Origin: Halovenus sp.
Lineage (GTDB): Archaea > Halobacteriota > Halobacteria > Halobacteriales > Haloarculaceae
Assembly (NCBI GenBank): GCA_028275145.1
Contig: JAQCNG010000114.1
Location: 1 to 6,132, forward strand
Length of the DNA: 6,132 nt
Direction: 5' to 3'
Shown here: one piece after another, positions 1 through 5,802 of the stretch
Layout of the letters: every line of letters begins with the position of its first letter
Numbering within the stretch: the first letter of the stretch is position 1
Notes under the pieces: generated by a model
Database searches by the model: none
What the model was told of the DNA's origin: nothing
Seen by the model: only the letters and a program-made list of their open reading frames with translations
Position numbers and translations under genes: made by a program

Positions 1-45
1 GAGGAGACAACGGACGACAGTCAGGCGAATCTGGAGGACTTCTGA
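1..45 (+). CDS. C-terminal end of an upstream gene, possibly the helicase Hel308
   Basis: Reading back from the TGA at 43-45 gives 14 residues, EETTDDSQANLEDF, with no stop in the visible part. The ending QANLEDF fits the PCNA-interacting (PIP) box pattern Q-x-x-hydrophobic-x-x-aromatic, which is common at the extreme C-terminus of archaeal replication and repair proteins. The TGA overlaps the ATG of cgi121 by one base (TGATG). In haloarchaea cgi121 often lies directly downstream of the gene for the ATP-dependent DNA helicase Hel308. Hel308 is therefore the best guess, but it rests on synteny and the PIP-like tail only; none of the helicase domains is in the window. The reading frame is well supported by the coupling; the identity is not. 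Confidence 0.5.
   Translation, partial: EETTDDSQANLEDF
33..37 (+). promoter_or_regulatory. Shine-Dalgarno sequence for cgi121
   Basis: GGAGG lies seven bases before the ATG at 45 and matches the archaeal 16S anti-Shine-Dalgarno sequence. It sits inside the last codons of the upstream gene. Together with the TGATG overlap it indicates that cgi121 is translated from a shared mRNA by coupling or re-initiation. The other genes here lack such a site close to the chosen start, so this one stands out and fixes the start at 45. Confidence 0.65.
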
Positions 46-533
46 TGGAACTGGTCGAGGGTGAGGCGACCGTCGAGGACGTTGACGGGTTTCTGTCGAC
101 AGTGGGGGAGGTTGGCGAGGCGACCGGTGCGACCGTCCAGGTGTTCGACGGCCGGTATATCGTCGACCGCGCGCACGTCGAGCGGGCAGTGGAACTCGCA
201 GACCGGGAGCGCGGGCGCGGCGCGGCGATCGCGCGCGAACCGGCAGTCGAGATACTGCTGTACGCGGCCGGCCGGCGACAGATCGACCGGGCGCTCGGGA
301 TGGGTGTCTCCGCGGGCGAGTGTCCCGTCGTCGCGGTGGCCGTCGGCGGTGACGAGGCGGCCGCCGCCCGGCGACTCCGGGCGCTGCTCACGCCGGCGGA
401 GACGCTCGGCAGTCCCGACGAGAGCCGGGTCCGGGCGTTTTTCGACGTGACCGACCGCGAACTGCGTGCGACCACCGGCACCCTGGCCGATGTAGTCCAC
501 GAGCGGGTTGCGCTGCTCGTGGTCGAGCGGTGA
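45..533 (+). CDS. cgi121: KEOPS complex subunit Cgi121
   Basis: This 162-residue protein resembles archaeal Cgi121, a subunit of the KEOPS complex (Kae1, Bud32, Cgi121, Pcc1). KEOPS transfers threonylcarbamoyl to A37 of ANN-decoding tRNAs to make t6A; in archaea Cgi121 binds the tRNA 3' CCA end and contacts Bud32. Family-like signs are the FDGRYIVDRAHVERAVELA segment (residues 34-52), the helix EILLYAAGRRQIDRAL at 69-84, the GMGVSAG turn at 85-91, and the strand PVVAVAVGGD at 94-103 followed by a helix. The length is normal for a haloarchaeal member and no signal peptide or membrane segment is visible, so it should be cytoplasmic. The start is the ATG that overlaps the upstream stop and has a well-placed Shine-Dalgarno sequence. 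It is probably co-transcribed with the upstream gene. The identity comes from overall pattern recognition without an alignment. Confidence 0.85.
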   Translation: MELVEGEATVEDVDGFLSTVGEVGEATGATVQVFDGRYIVDRAHVERAVELADRERGRGAAIAREPAVEILLYAAGRRQIDRALGMGVSAGECPVVAVAVGGDEAAAARRLRALLTPAETLGSPDESRVRAFFDVTDRELRATTGTLADVVHERVALLVVER

Positions 534-570
534 CAACCACGCCCGCGAACCCGGGTCCGGCGACCCACAG

Positions 571-580
571 CGTTAGGTTG
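571..580 (+). promoter_or_regulatory. Weak box A for the PPOX gene
   Basis: The sequence CGTTAGGTTG is the least GC-rich stretch between cgi121 and the next gene. Its TTAGGT core is centred about 26 bases before the ATG at 602, as expected for a leaderless haloarchaeal promoter. It is a poor match to the TTTAWA-like consensus, so read-through from the cgi121 transcript is an equally good explanation. Confidence 0.3.
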
Positions 581-601
581 CTGGCGGCCGTGGCCAGTGG
601 C

Positions 602-1006
602 ATGGCAGAGATTCCGGAGTCGTTCCACGGTCTCTTCGAGCGGAAGACGTTCGCCCACGTGGTGACGATGTTCCCGAACGGGATGCCCCACGTCTCGCCG
701 GTCTGGGTGGACTACGACGTCGAGGACAACCGCCTGCTGGTCAACACCGAGCAACACCGCCAGAAGACCCGCAACGTCGAGCGCAACCCCGCCGTCGCCG
801 CGAGCATGCTCGACCCCGACGACCCGTACCGGTACCTCTCGGTCTCCGGCGAGGTGGAGGAGGTGACCACCGAGGGGGCGCGCGAGCACATCGCGGCGCT
901 CTCACAGCGCTACGTCGGCGGCGAGTACCCCGGCGAGATTGTCACCGAGCGGGTGCTGTTGCGCATCCGTCCCGAGCGGGTGTTCACGAGCGGGGATAAC
1001 GAATAA
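602..1006 (+). CDS. PPOX-class oxidoreductase, probably F420-dependent
   Basis: This 134-residue cytoplasmic protein has the split beta-barrel fold pattern of the pyridoxamine 5'-phosphate oxidase-like family. The early strand-turn-strand FAHVVTMFPNGMPHVSPVWVDYD (residues 17-39) matches the usual 'T..pdG.P..sPvWf.yd' core. The QKTRN motif at 55-59 is the usual basic cofactor-phosphate contact. NPAVAASMLDPDDPYRYLSVSG (63-84) closely resembles the LDPDNPYRY stretch of the Rv1155-type, F420-dependent subgroup, hence the preference for F420 over FMN. The substrate is unknown. The frame is open back to a GTG at 530, but that would overlap the cgi121 stop and add 24 residues unlike the family; the ATG at 602 starts directly before the fold and is chosen. 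The C-terminal RIRPERVFTSGDNE is a typical end strand. Confidence 0.82.
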   Translation: MAEIPESFHGLFERKTFAHVVTMFPNGMPHVSPVWVDYDVEDNRLLVNTEQHRQKTRNVERNPAVAASMLDPDDPYRYLSVSGEVEEVTTEGAREHIAALSQRYVGGEYPGEIVTERVLLRIRPERVFTSGDNE

Positions 1007-1022
1007 AGGGAATCGACAGCAG

Positions 1023-1036
1023 CGAGTGGGCACTCG
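1023..1036 (+). other. Small inverted repeat downstream of the PPOX gene
   Basis: CGAGTG and CACTCG (1023-1028 and 1031-1036) are perfectly complementary, separated by GG; a realistic hairpin would have five pairs and a four-base loop. It begins 17 bases after the TAA at 1004-1006. No T-run follows, so it is at most part of a 3' end or processing structure. The rest of the 1007-1195 spacer holds another short palindrome at 1140-1149 (CTCCCGGGAG) and no supportable gene. Confidence 0.25.
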
Positions 1037-1198
1037 GGTCTCGAACAGGTCCCCGTGGTGTCGTCGAGCAGTGTGGCGGGCATCTGTACCTGTCCGGGTC
1101 CCGTCGGCCGCGAGTGTCCCATCTGGCGCTCGTCTCACACTCCCGGGAGACAGCGACCGGACGGGGCCGCCGGAGAGAATTAACACTGAACATCACCG

Positions 1199-1207
1199 GT
1201 TTTTATT
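1199..1207 (+). promoter_or_regulatory. Box A promoter of the epimerase gene
   Basis: GTTTTTATT stands out in GC-rich surroundings. Its centre is about 27-30 bases before the GTG at 1230 and the ATG at 1233, which predicts transcription starting at or next to the start codon, i.e. a leaderless mRNA. A second A/T-rich patch, GAATTAACA at 1178-1186, lies 20 bases further up and could be an alternative promoter giving a short leader. Confidence 0.6.
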
Positions 1208-1232
1208 CCGTCGGACTACCATCTCGGGCGTG

Positions 1233-2189
1233 ATGACACAGACAGTTCTCGTCACGGGCGGTACAGGCTTTCTCGGCTCCTACGTCGCCGCGGAGTTGCT
1301 CGCCGCGGGCCACGAGGTGGTTGCCTACGACCGCTCGACCGACGACCGGATTCTCTCGAAACTCGGCGTCGCCGACGAGGTGAGGATTCGCCGCGGAGAC
1401 GTCTCGGAGGCGACGGCGGTGCTCCGGGTGGTCCGCGAGACGGGGGCGACACACATCGTGCATCTGGCGGCGCTGCTGACCAACGCCGCCCGGGAGAACC
1501 CCCGGAGCGCGCTCCAGGTGAACACCCTCGGGACGAACAACGTGTTCGAGGCCGCACGGACCCTCGACGACCAGGTCGAGCGGGTCGCCTGGGCATCCAG
1601 CGCGGCGGTCTATGCACCCCCACACAACTACGAGGGGGCCGTCGACGAGAGCGACCTGGTCTACCCGGACACGCTGTACGGCGCCACAAAGACCTACAAC
1701 GAGCACCAGGCCCGGGTGTACCACGAGGACTACGGCATCTCGCACGTGGGGCTCCGACCGACGGTCGCATACGGGCCCTACCGGGAGACCGGTGGGTCGG
1801 CCTTTCTCGCCAACATCGTCGAGAAACCCGCGCTGGGGGAGTCGTTCAGCGTCGAGTACGGCGACCAGGTCATCGACTGGCAACACGCCCGCGACATCGC
1901 ACAGGCCTTCCGCCGCGCCGCGTTCACCCCCGAGGAGGAGCTTGGCCAGCGAATCTACAACGTCCGCGGGGAGCTGGCGACCATCCGCGAGGCCGCCGAA
2001 ACCGTCCGCTCGGTACTGCCCGACGCCGACCTCGCGGTCTCCGACGAGGGTGAACTGCCCTGGACACAGACCCTCGATATGTCGGCCGCACAGGCAGACC
2101 TCGGCTACGAGGTCGAGTACGACCTCGAGACCGGGTTCCGGTCGTACATCGACACGCTCCGGACGGAACACGGACTCGACCCGGTGTGA
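1233..2189 (+). CDS. NAD-dependent epimerase/dehydratase (extended SDR)
   Basis: This 318-residue cytoplasmic protein is a complete extended short-chain dehydrogenase/reductase. The N-terminal Rossmann fold begins with TGGTGFLG (residues 8-15), the TGxxGxxG dinucleotide loop. D33 (AYDR) at the end of the second strand favours NAD(H) over NADP(H). GDV at 55-57 would contact adenine and HLAA at 77-80 is the usual fourth-strand motif. The catalytic set is present: S123 in ASSAAVY and the YxxxK pair Y149/K153 in YGATK. The C-terminal half has the family-typical RPTVAYGP, YGDQVIDWQHARDIAQA and YNVRGE segments, which resemble nucleotide-sugar epimerases and related dehydratases, but the substrate cannot be read off. 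The ATG at 1233 directly precedes the first strand; a GTG at 1230 would add one residue. It has its own promoter. The next gene follows after 112 bases with another promoter, so an operon is not implied. Confidence 0.88.
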   Translation: MTQTVLVTGGTGFLGSYVAAELLAAGHEVVAYDRSTDDRILSKLGVADEVRIRRGDVSEATAVLRVVRETGATHIVHLAALLTNAARENPRSALQVNTLGTNNVFEAARTLDDQVERVAWASSAAVYAPPHNYEGAVDESDLVYPDTLYGATKTYNEHQARVYHEDYGISHVGLRPTVAYGPYRETGGSAFLANIVEKPALGESFSVEYGDQVIDWQHARDIAQAFRRAAFTPEEELGQRIYNVRGELATIREAAETVRSVLPDADLAVSDEGELPWTQTLDMSAAQADLGYEVEYDLETGFRSYIDTLRTEHGLDPV

Positions 2190-2272
2190 GACGGGGGGCC
2201 ACGACGGCGTTTCACACCGAGGACTGGACGTGTCGAGGTCTGGGCGACACTGTGTGGAGCAAACCCGGAGGT

Positions 2273-2281
2273 TGATTAACC
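2273..2281 (+). promoter_or_regulatory. Box A promoter of the M24 gene
   Basis: TGATTAACC (core TTAA at 2276-2279) is centred 25-26 bases before the ATG at 2302, the spacing expected when transcription begins at the start codon. The element is flanked by two copies of ACTGTGTG (2249-2256 and 2283-2290), 34 bases apart. The placement supports 2302 over the later in-frame ATGs at 2320 and 2341. Confidence 0.5.
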
Positions 2282-2301
2282 GACTGTGTGTACCCCTGCT
2301 C

Positions 2302-3567
2302 ATGTACGACCGCAGTTACATGGAGGGGACCCGCGGGACGATGGCCGTCGACTGGGAGGAGCGAATCGACGTCCAGCGACTCCGGCGGGAGCGCAAGGAG
2401 CGCGCGCTGGAGCGGTTACAGGAGTCGGACCTGGGTTCGATGTTGCTCGTCGACGACCCGAACGTGCGGTACGTGACGGGACTCGCGATGACCGGCGGGA
2501 GCGGCGCGGACCACTACACGCTCCTGACCGAGGACGGCGACGTGGTCCACTGGGACACCGCCGACCACGCCGCCAACCAGCGGTTCAACTGCCCGTGGCT
2601 GGACGATATCCGCTACGCCTGTCCCGGACTCGGGAACGTTCCGCGTGCGTCCGGGCGCGACTCCGCCCGCCGGTGGCTCCGGGACAGGATGGCCGAGACG
2701 GTCTCCACCGCGCTGGAGGAGTACGGGTTCGCAAACGAGCCGATGGGCATCGACGTCGGCAGTACGGGACTGGTCGAGGGGTTCGAGCGCCGCGGCGTCG
2801 ACGTCGACACCGACACGGCAACGGAACTCATGCTCGACGCCCGGAAGACAAAGACCCGCGACGAGATCGAGTGTCTGCGGATGGTCGCGGCAATCTGCGA
2901 GGGCGGGTTCCAGGCGATCACCGAGAGCGCCGCCCCCGGCACGCGCGAGTCGGAGGTCTGGGGTGACGCGGTCAGGGAACTGTGGCGACTCGGCGCGATG
3001 GCCCAGGGTGGGTACGTCACCTCCGGGCCGAACACCTGGCCGAAACACCAGGCGAACACCACCGACCGCATCATCCGGCCCGGTGACCTCGTGTACGCGG
3101 ATTTCTACAACATCGGCTTTCTGGGCTATCGCTCCTGTTACTACCGCACCTTCAGCGTGGGTGAACCCACACAGGCCCAGCAGGACGCGTACGAGCGCGC
3201 ACGCGACGACCTGTACGACGTGCTCGAGCGGATCGAACCCGGCGCGACCACCGACGATATCTGCGAGGGGTTTCCCGACGAGGACGGCGAGCAGATGGAC
3301 TGGTACGACGCCGAGGAGTTCTGGCAGATGACGACCAACCACTGGGCCCACGGACTCGGTCTCCAGCTGTACGAGGTGCCACTCGTCTGGCGGGGTCTCT
3401 CGCCGGAGCACCCCCTCGAGATAGAGGAGGGCATGACGATGGCCGTCGAGACGATGCGGCCCGCCGACCGGCAGGGGGTCCGCGTCGAGGAGATGGTCGT
3501 CGTCCGCGAGAACGGTGTCGAGATTCTCAGCCAGTGGCCTGTCGAGGAGATTACCCGAATCGAGTGA
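2302..3567 (+). CDS. M24-family (Xaa-Pro peptidase-like) protein with altered active site
   Basis: This 421-residue cytoplasmic protein has the two-domain layout of the aminopeptidase P/prolidase/creatinase group: a creatinase-N-like domain at about residues 25-165, then a pita-bread domain at about 190-415. Compared from memory with E. coli methionine aminopeptidase, four of five metal ligands are visible: D267 (VYADF), H350 (HGLG), E383 (MAVET) and E396 (RVEE). The substrate-side His is H249 (PKHQAN). Anchoring on GYRSCYYRTF puts C279 where the second metal-binding Asp belongs, and anchoring on HGLGLQLYEVP puts Y357 where the second catalytic His belongs. The family includes non-peptidases such as creatinase and ectoine hydrolase, so amidohydrolase or lyase activity is as possible as peptidase. 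The start at 2302 fits the promoter spacing; 2320 and 2341 are alternatives, the last with GGAGG about 14 bases upstream. M24 membership is secure; the substrate is unknown. Confidence 0.85.
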   Translation: MYDRSYMEGTRGTMAVDWEERIDVQRLRRERKERALERLQESDLGSMLLVDDPNVRYVTGLAMTGGSGADHYTLLTEDGDVVHWDTADHAANQRFNCPWLDDIRYACPGLGNVPRASGRDSARRWLRDRMAETVSTALEEYGFANEPMGIDVGSTGLVEGFERRGVDVDTDTATELMLDARKTKTRDEIECLRMVAAICEGGFQAITESAAPGTRESEVWGDAVRELWRLGAMAQGGYVTSGPNTWPKHQANTTDRIIRPGDLVYADFYNIGFLGYRSCYYRTFSVGEPTQAQQDAYERARDDLYDVLERIEPGATTDDICEGFPDEDGEQMDWYDAEEFWQMTTNHWAHGLGLQLYEVPLVWRGLSPEHPLEIEEGMTMAVETMRPADRQGVRVEEMVVVRENGVEILSQWPVEEITRIE

Positions 3568-3613
3568 GCGGCCACACCCCGGACAGCAGACCAATCACGG
3601 CGGCTACCACAGC

Positions 3614-3632
3614 GTAATATCAAATGTTAATG
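3614..3632 (+). promoter_or_regulatory. A/T-rich promoter region of the GLUG-repeat gene
   Basis: This is the most A/T-rich stretch in the 83-base spacer after the M24 gene and contains two box A candidates: GTAATATC at 3614-3621 and ATGTTAATG at 3624-3632. The second is centred 24-30 bases before the ATGs at 3651 and 3657, as for a leaderless mRNA. The first would start transcription near 3643-3645 and give a short leader to 3651. If either is used, the in-frame ATGs at 3624 and 3630 lie upstream of the transcript and cannot be the start. Confidence 0.5.
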
Positions 3633-3650
3633 CGATCCGGGCAGAAACAG

Positions 3651-3773
3651 ATGAATATGGGTTACGACGAGGTGCAATCGGACGACCGACGGATATTGCC
3701 ACGGCGGCAGGTCCTGCAGACGAGCGGGACAGCGCTCGTTGCGCTGACAGGGGTGGGGACCACCGCCGGCGGG
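3651..3773 (+). other. Twin-arginine signal peptide of the GLUG-repeat protein
   Basis: The region encodes R18-R19-Q-V-L22 followed by a moderately hydrophobic run, GTALVALTGVGTTAG, ending near residue 40. RRxxL with a weakly hydrophobic core is the usual haloarchaeal Tat signal, so the protein would fold, and possibly bind calcium, before or during export. The cleavage site is uncertain; TTA-G at 37-40 is plausible. Another Arg pair lies at 13-14, but only the second pair is followed by the Tat spacing. Confidence 0.75.
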
Positions 3774-5774
3774 GGGCGGGCACCCGAGGCCAGCGAGACG
3801 ACCGAGATTGCCGACTGGAACGACCTCGACGCGGTCCGGGAGGACACGGGCGGGGACTACGTGCTCGTCACCGACCTGGACGAGACCACCGCCGGCTACG
3901 ACCAGCACGTCGCGGGTCCCGACGGTGGCTGGGAGCCAGTCGGGGAGTTCACACCTGCGATACCAGGTGGGTTCACCGGAACCTTCGACGGAAACGGACA
4001 CCAGATAGCGGGGCTCACAGTCGACCGGCCTGACCAAAACGGTGTCGGACTGTTCGGGTCGGTCGATGGGACCGTCGAGCGACTGGACATCGTCGGCTGT
4101 GACGTGACGGGCGGTAGCGAGGTCGGTGCCCTCGCCGGTCGGAACACCGGAGCGGTTGTCGACTCGTCTGCCACGGGCACCGTCACGGGCACTGTAACCG
4201 AAGACACCACCAACGCAGGTGGCCTCATCGGGTACCACAGGGAGTTGAGCGACAGTCAGGGAGTCGCGTTGCTCGAGAACTCGTCCGCTGCGGTCGACGT
4301 AACAGGTGCCAGGCGGGTCGGCGGTCTCGCGAGCATCGACAGCGGGGCGGTAGTCAGAAACAGCCACTACAACGCCGACGCGGTCAGCATAAACGGCGAG
4401 ACCATCCTCACAGTTGGCGGTCTGTTCGACGACCAGTACGCCGACTGGCAGGGGGACAGGAGTCTGAATCTTGCCGATTACGACTCGCTCGCGGTTGTCG
4501 ACGGCCGGGTCGAAATCGACAGCACGCAGGGAGTACGGGACGCGCTCGGCTTCGTGGAGGAACCGGGTCGTGACTGGCGACTCGGCGCGGATGTAGACCT
4601 GAGTGGGGACACCATCCTCCATCTCCCATATCTCGCCGGTGACTTCGACGGCAACGGCCACACTGTCACCCTGAATCTCGACCAGATAGGGGCACAGTAC
4701 GCCGGCTTCATCGGCATCAACAGGGGTATCATCACCGAACTCACCGTCGACGGGGATGTCACCGGCGGGCTCGCCGCGGCCGCCGTCGGAGTGAACAGAG
4801 GCATCGTCAGCAACTCGACCGCCGCCTGCAACGTCTCCGGCGAAACTGCCGGCGGCCTCGTCTCGACCAATAGGGGCGTGGTGAGCGAGTCGGTCGCGAG
4901 TGGGTCCGTCACCACGGAACCGGGAGCGGCCGGCGGCCTGGTAACGCTTAACTCCGGTCTGGTCCGGGACTCGACTGCCACCGGCGACGTCACTGTCAAC
5001 GGGACAACCGGACTGCCGGCCGGCGGTCTCGTGGCGCTAAACCTTGGTACGGTCCGCAGAGCGTCCGCAAGCGGGGAGGTAAGCGGCGGCGGACAGACCG
5101 GTGGACTCGTCGGGCGCAACTTCTTCGATGGTGAGATTGCCGAGTCCTCCGCCACGGGCACCGTCTCCGGCGGAGAACTGACCGGTGGACTCGTCGGATT
5201 GAACGGGCAGGGGAGCGTGCGGGAGTCGTTCGCAACGGGTGCGGTCAGCGGACCCAGCGCTGTCGGTGCCCTCGTCGGTCAACTGGGTCGCTCTTTCCTG
5301 GGGGACGGCGACGAAGCAATACTCAGAGATGCCTACTGGGACACCGACACGACGGGTCAGTCCGAGGCGGTGGGCAGCATCGAAGCGGGCGACGGGACGG
5401 CCGAACTCCGGGGGGAGGTCGCGGGACGTACGACGGCGCAGATGGTGGGAGAGGCTGCAACGGAGAACATGCAGACGCTGGATTTCGAGACGACCTGGCA
5501 GCCCGTGACCGACGACTATCCGGAGTTCCGGGAGTGGCCACCGTCGCTCCCGGGAGTCGACAGGCCACAGGACCTCGACGACGACGGTCTCTACGAGGAC
5601 ATCGACGGCGACGGCCGGTTCGATATCTTCGACGTGCAGGCGCTGTTCGACGGCCTCGACAGCGACCAGGTCCAGAGCAACCCGGCGGCGTTTGCGTTCA
5701 ACGACCCGACAGCGGAGAGCCCCGAGGAGGTGGACATCTTCGACGTGCAGGCGCTGTTCGACCGACTGGACTGA
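3651..5774 (+). CDS. Tat-exported GLUG-repeat protein with C-terminal dockerin-like domain
   Basis: This predicted 707-residue extracellular protein starts with a twin-arginine signal: PRRQVL at residues 17-22, a hydrophobic stretch to about 39, and a small-residue end near TTAGGG. No lipobox Cys and no C-terminal membrane anchor are visible, so it is probably released or held non-covalently. The body is two modules. The first has DYVLVTDLD, WEPVGEF and FTGTFDGNGH (to about 117), then GLUG-like repeats from about 131 to 262. The second has DWRLGADVDLSGD and DFDGNGH (331-337), then repeats to about 545 of the form (A/T)GGLV-x2-N-x-G-x-V-x2-S-x-A-(T/S)-G-x-V. WDTDTTGQS (563-571) is a typical closing segment. 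A dockerin-like domain covers 641-707. GLUG proteins are often adhesins or bind surface polymers; no enzyme motif is seen. In-frame ATGs exist at 3624, 3630, 3651 and 3657; 3651 is chosen from promoter spacing. The exact function is unknown. Confidence 0.85.
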   Translation: MNMGYDEVQSDDRRILPRRQVLQTSGTALVALTGVGTTAGGGRAPEASETTEIADWNDLDAVREDTGGDYVLVTDLDETTAGYDQHVAGPDGGWEPVGEFTPAIPGGFTGTFDGNGHQIAGLTVDRPDQNGVGLFGSVDGTVERLDIVGCDVTGGSEVGALAGRNTGAVVDSSATGTVTGTVTEDTTNAGGLIGYHRELSDSQGVALLENSSAAVDVTGARRVGGLASIDSGAVVRNSHYNADAVSINGETILTVGGLFDDQYADWQGDRSLNLADYDSLAVVDGRVEIDSTQGVRDALGFVEEPGRDWRLGADVDLSGDTILHLPYLAGDFDGNGHTVTLNLDQIGAQYAGFIGINRGIITELTVDGDVTGGLAAAAVGVNRGIVSNSTAACNVSGETAGGLVSTNRGVVSESVASGSVTTEPGAAGGLVTLNSGLVRDSTATGDVTVNGTTGLPAGGLVALNLGTVRRASASGEVSGGGQTGGLVGRNFFDGEIAESSATGTVSGGELTGGLVGLNGQGSVRESFATGAVSGPSAVGALVGQLGRSFLGDGDEAILRDAYWDTDTTGQSEAVGSIEAGDGTAELRGEVAGRTTAQMVGEAATENMQTLDFETTWQPVTDDYPEFREWPPSLPGVDRPQDLDDDGLYEDIDGDGRFDIFDVQALFDGLDSDQVQSNPAAFAFNDPTAESPEEVDIFDVQALFDRLD
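4041..5290 (+). repeat. Tandem GLUG-type protein repeats in two blocks
   Basis: About a dozen degenerate units of 23-34 residues can be read. Clear ones begin VGALAGRNTGAV, AGGLIGYH, VGGLASIDSGAV, AGFIGINRGII, AGGLVSTNRGVV, AGGLVTLNSGLV, AGGLVALNLGTV, TGGLVGRNFFDG and TGGLVGLNGQGS. The first block spans 4041-4436. A non-repeat linker with its own FDGNGH segment covers 4437-4690, and the second, more regular block spans about 4700-5290. At DNA level the repeats have mostly diverged; a 17-base identity starting ACCGGTGGACTCG remains at 5097-5113 and 5181-5197, 84 bases (28 codons) apart. This suggests one late unit duplication on an old array. Confidence 0.75.
5571..5771 (+). other. Dockerin-like calcium-binding domain, second loop degenerate
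   Basis: Residues 641-707 carry two copies of the helix core IFDVQALFD. The first is preceded by a full 12-position calcium loop with D650, D652, D654, D658 and D661 at positions 1, 3, 5, 9 and 12, as in type I dockerins. Upstream D641-G646 (DLDDDG) may add another acidic loop. The second copy keeps D695 and D698 (positions 9 and 12), but positions 1, 3 and 5 are T687, E689 and P691, so it probably binds calcium poorly. Such C-terminal domains are common on haloarchaeal secreted proteins, where matching cohesins are usually not known. Confidence 0.72.
5625..5761 (+). repeat. 26-base exact direct repeat within the dockerin region
   Basis: The 26 bases at 5625-5650 recur exactly at 5736-5761, 111 bases (37 codons) apart and in the same frame, beginning ATCTTCGACGTGCAGG. 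Both copies encode the helix core IFDVQALF. Identity at the wobble positions in an otherwise diverged pair points to recent duplication or gene conversion of this core rather than protein-level selection alone. Confidence 0.85.
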
Positions 5775-5802
5775 TACTGTCGGCTGTAAGCCCATGGCAT
5801 AT

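Noticed and set aside
530..601. GTG start at 530 for the PPOX protein
   Set aside because: It overlaps the cgi121 stop and adds 24 residues without family similarity; the ATG at 602 fits the usual protein length.
939..1232. N-terminal extension of the epimerase back to an ATG at 939
   Set aside because: It would overlap the end of the PPOX gene and add 98 Arg/Ser/Pro-rich residues before a complete Rossmann start; the box A at 1199-1207 places transcription at about 1230.
1612..2301. N-terminal extension of the M24 protein into the epimerase gene
   Set aside because: The translation there is Arg/Thr/Ser/Pro-rich, typical of an out-of-frame read of a GC-rich gene, and covers a well-supported SDR sequence. 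The acidic, family-like sequence begins after 2302.
1203..2303. Long open frame on the minus strand opposite the epimerase (and similar ones at 2416-3594, 3627-4661 and 5037-5810)
   Set aside because: These are antisense shadows caused by GC-rich third positions. They show no recognisable domain or promoter and lie opposite strongly supported genes.
2302..3567. Naming the M24 protein as prolidase, aminopeptidase P or DMSP lyase DddP
   Set aside because: The altered ligand and catalytic positions, and the lack of any subfamily signature I can verify, do not support a specific enzyme name.
3624..3650. ATG at 3624 or 3630 as start of the GLUG-repeat protein
   Set aside because: Possible, but both lie within the A/T-rich promoter stretch, and the Tat signal is complete without them. 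Kept as alternatives only.
4041..5290. CRISPR array or DNA minisatellite
   Set aside because: The periodicity is in the protein (GLUG units) with degenerate DNA; there are no uniform repeats with unique spacers.
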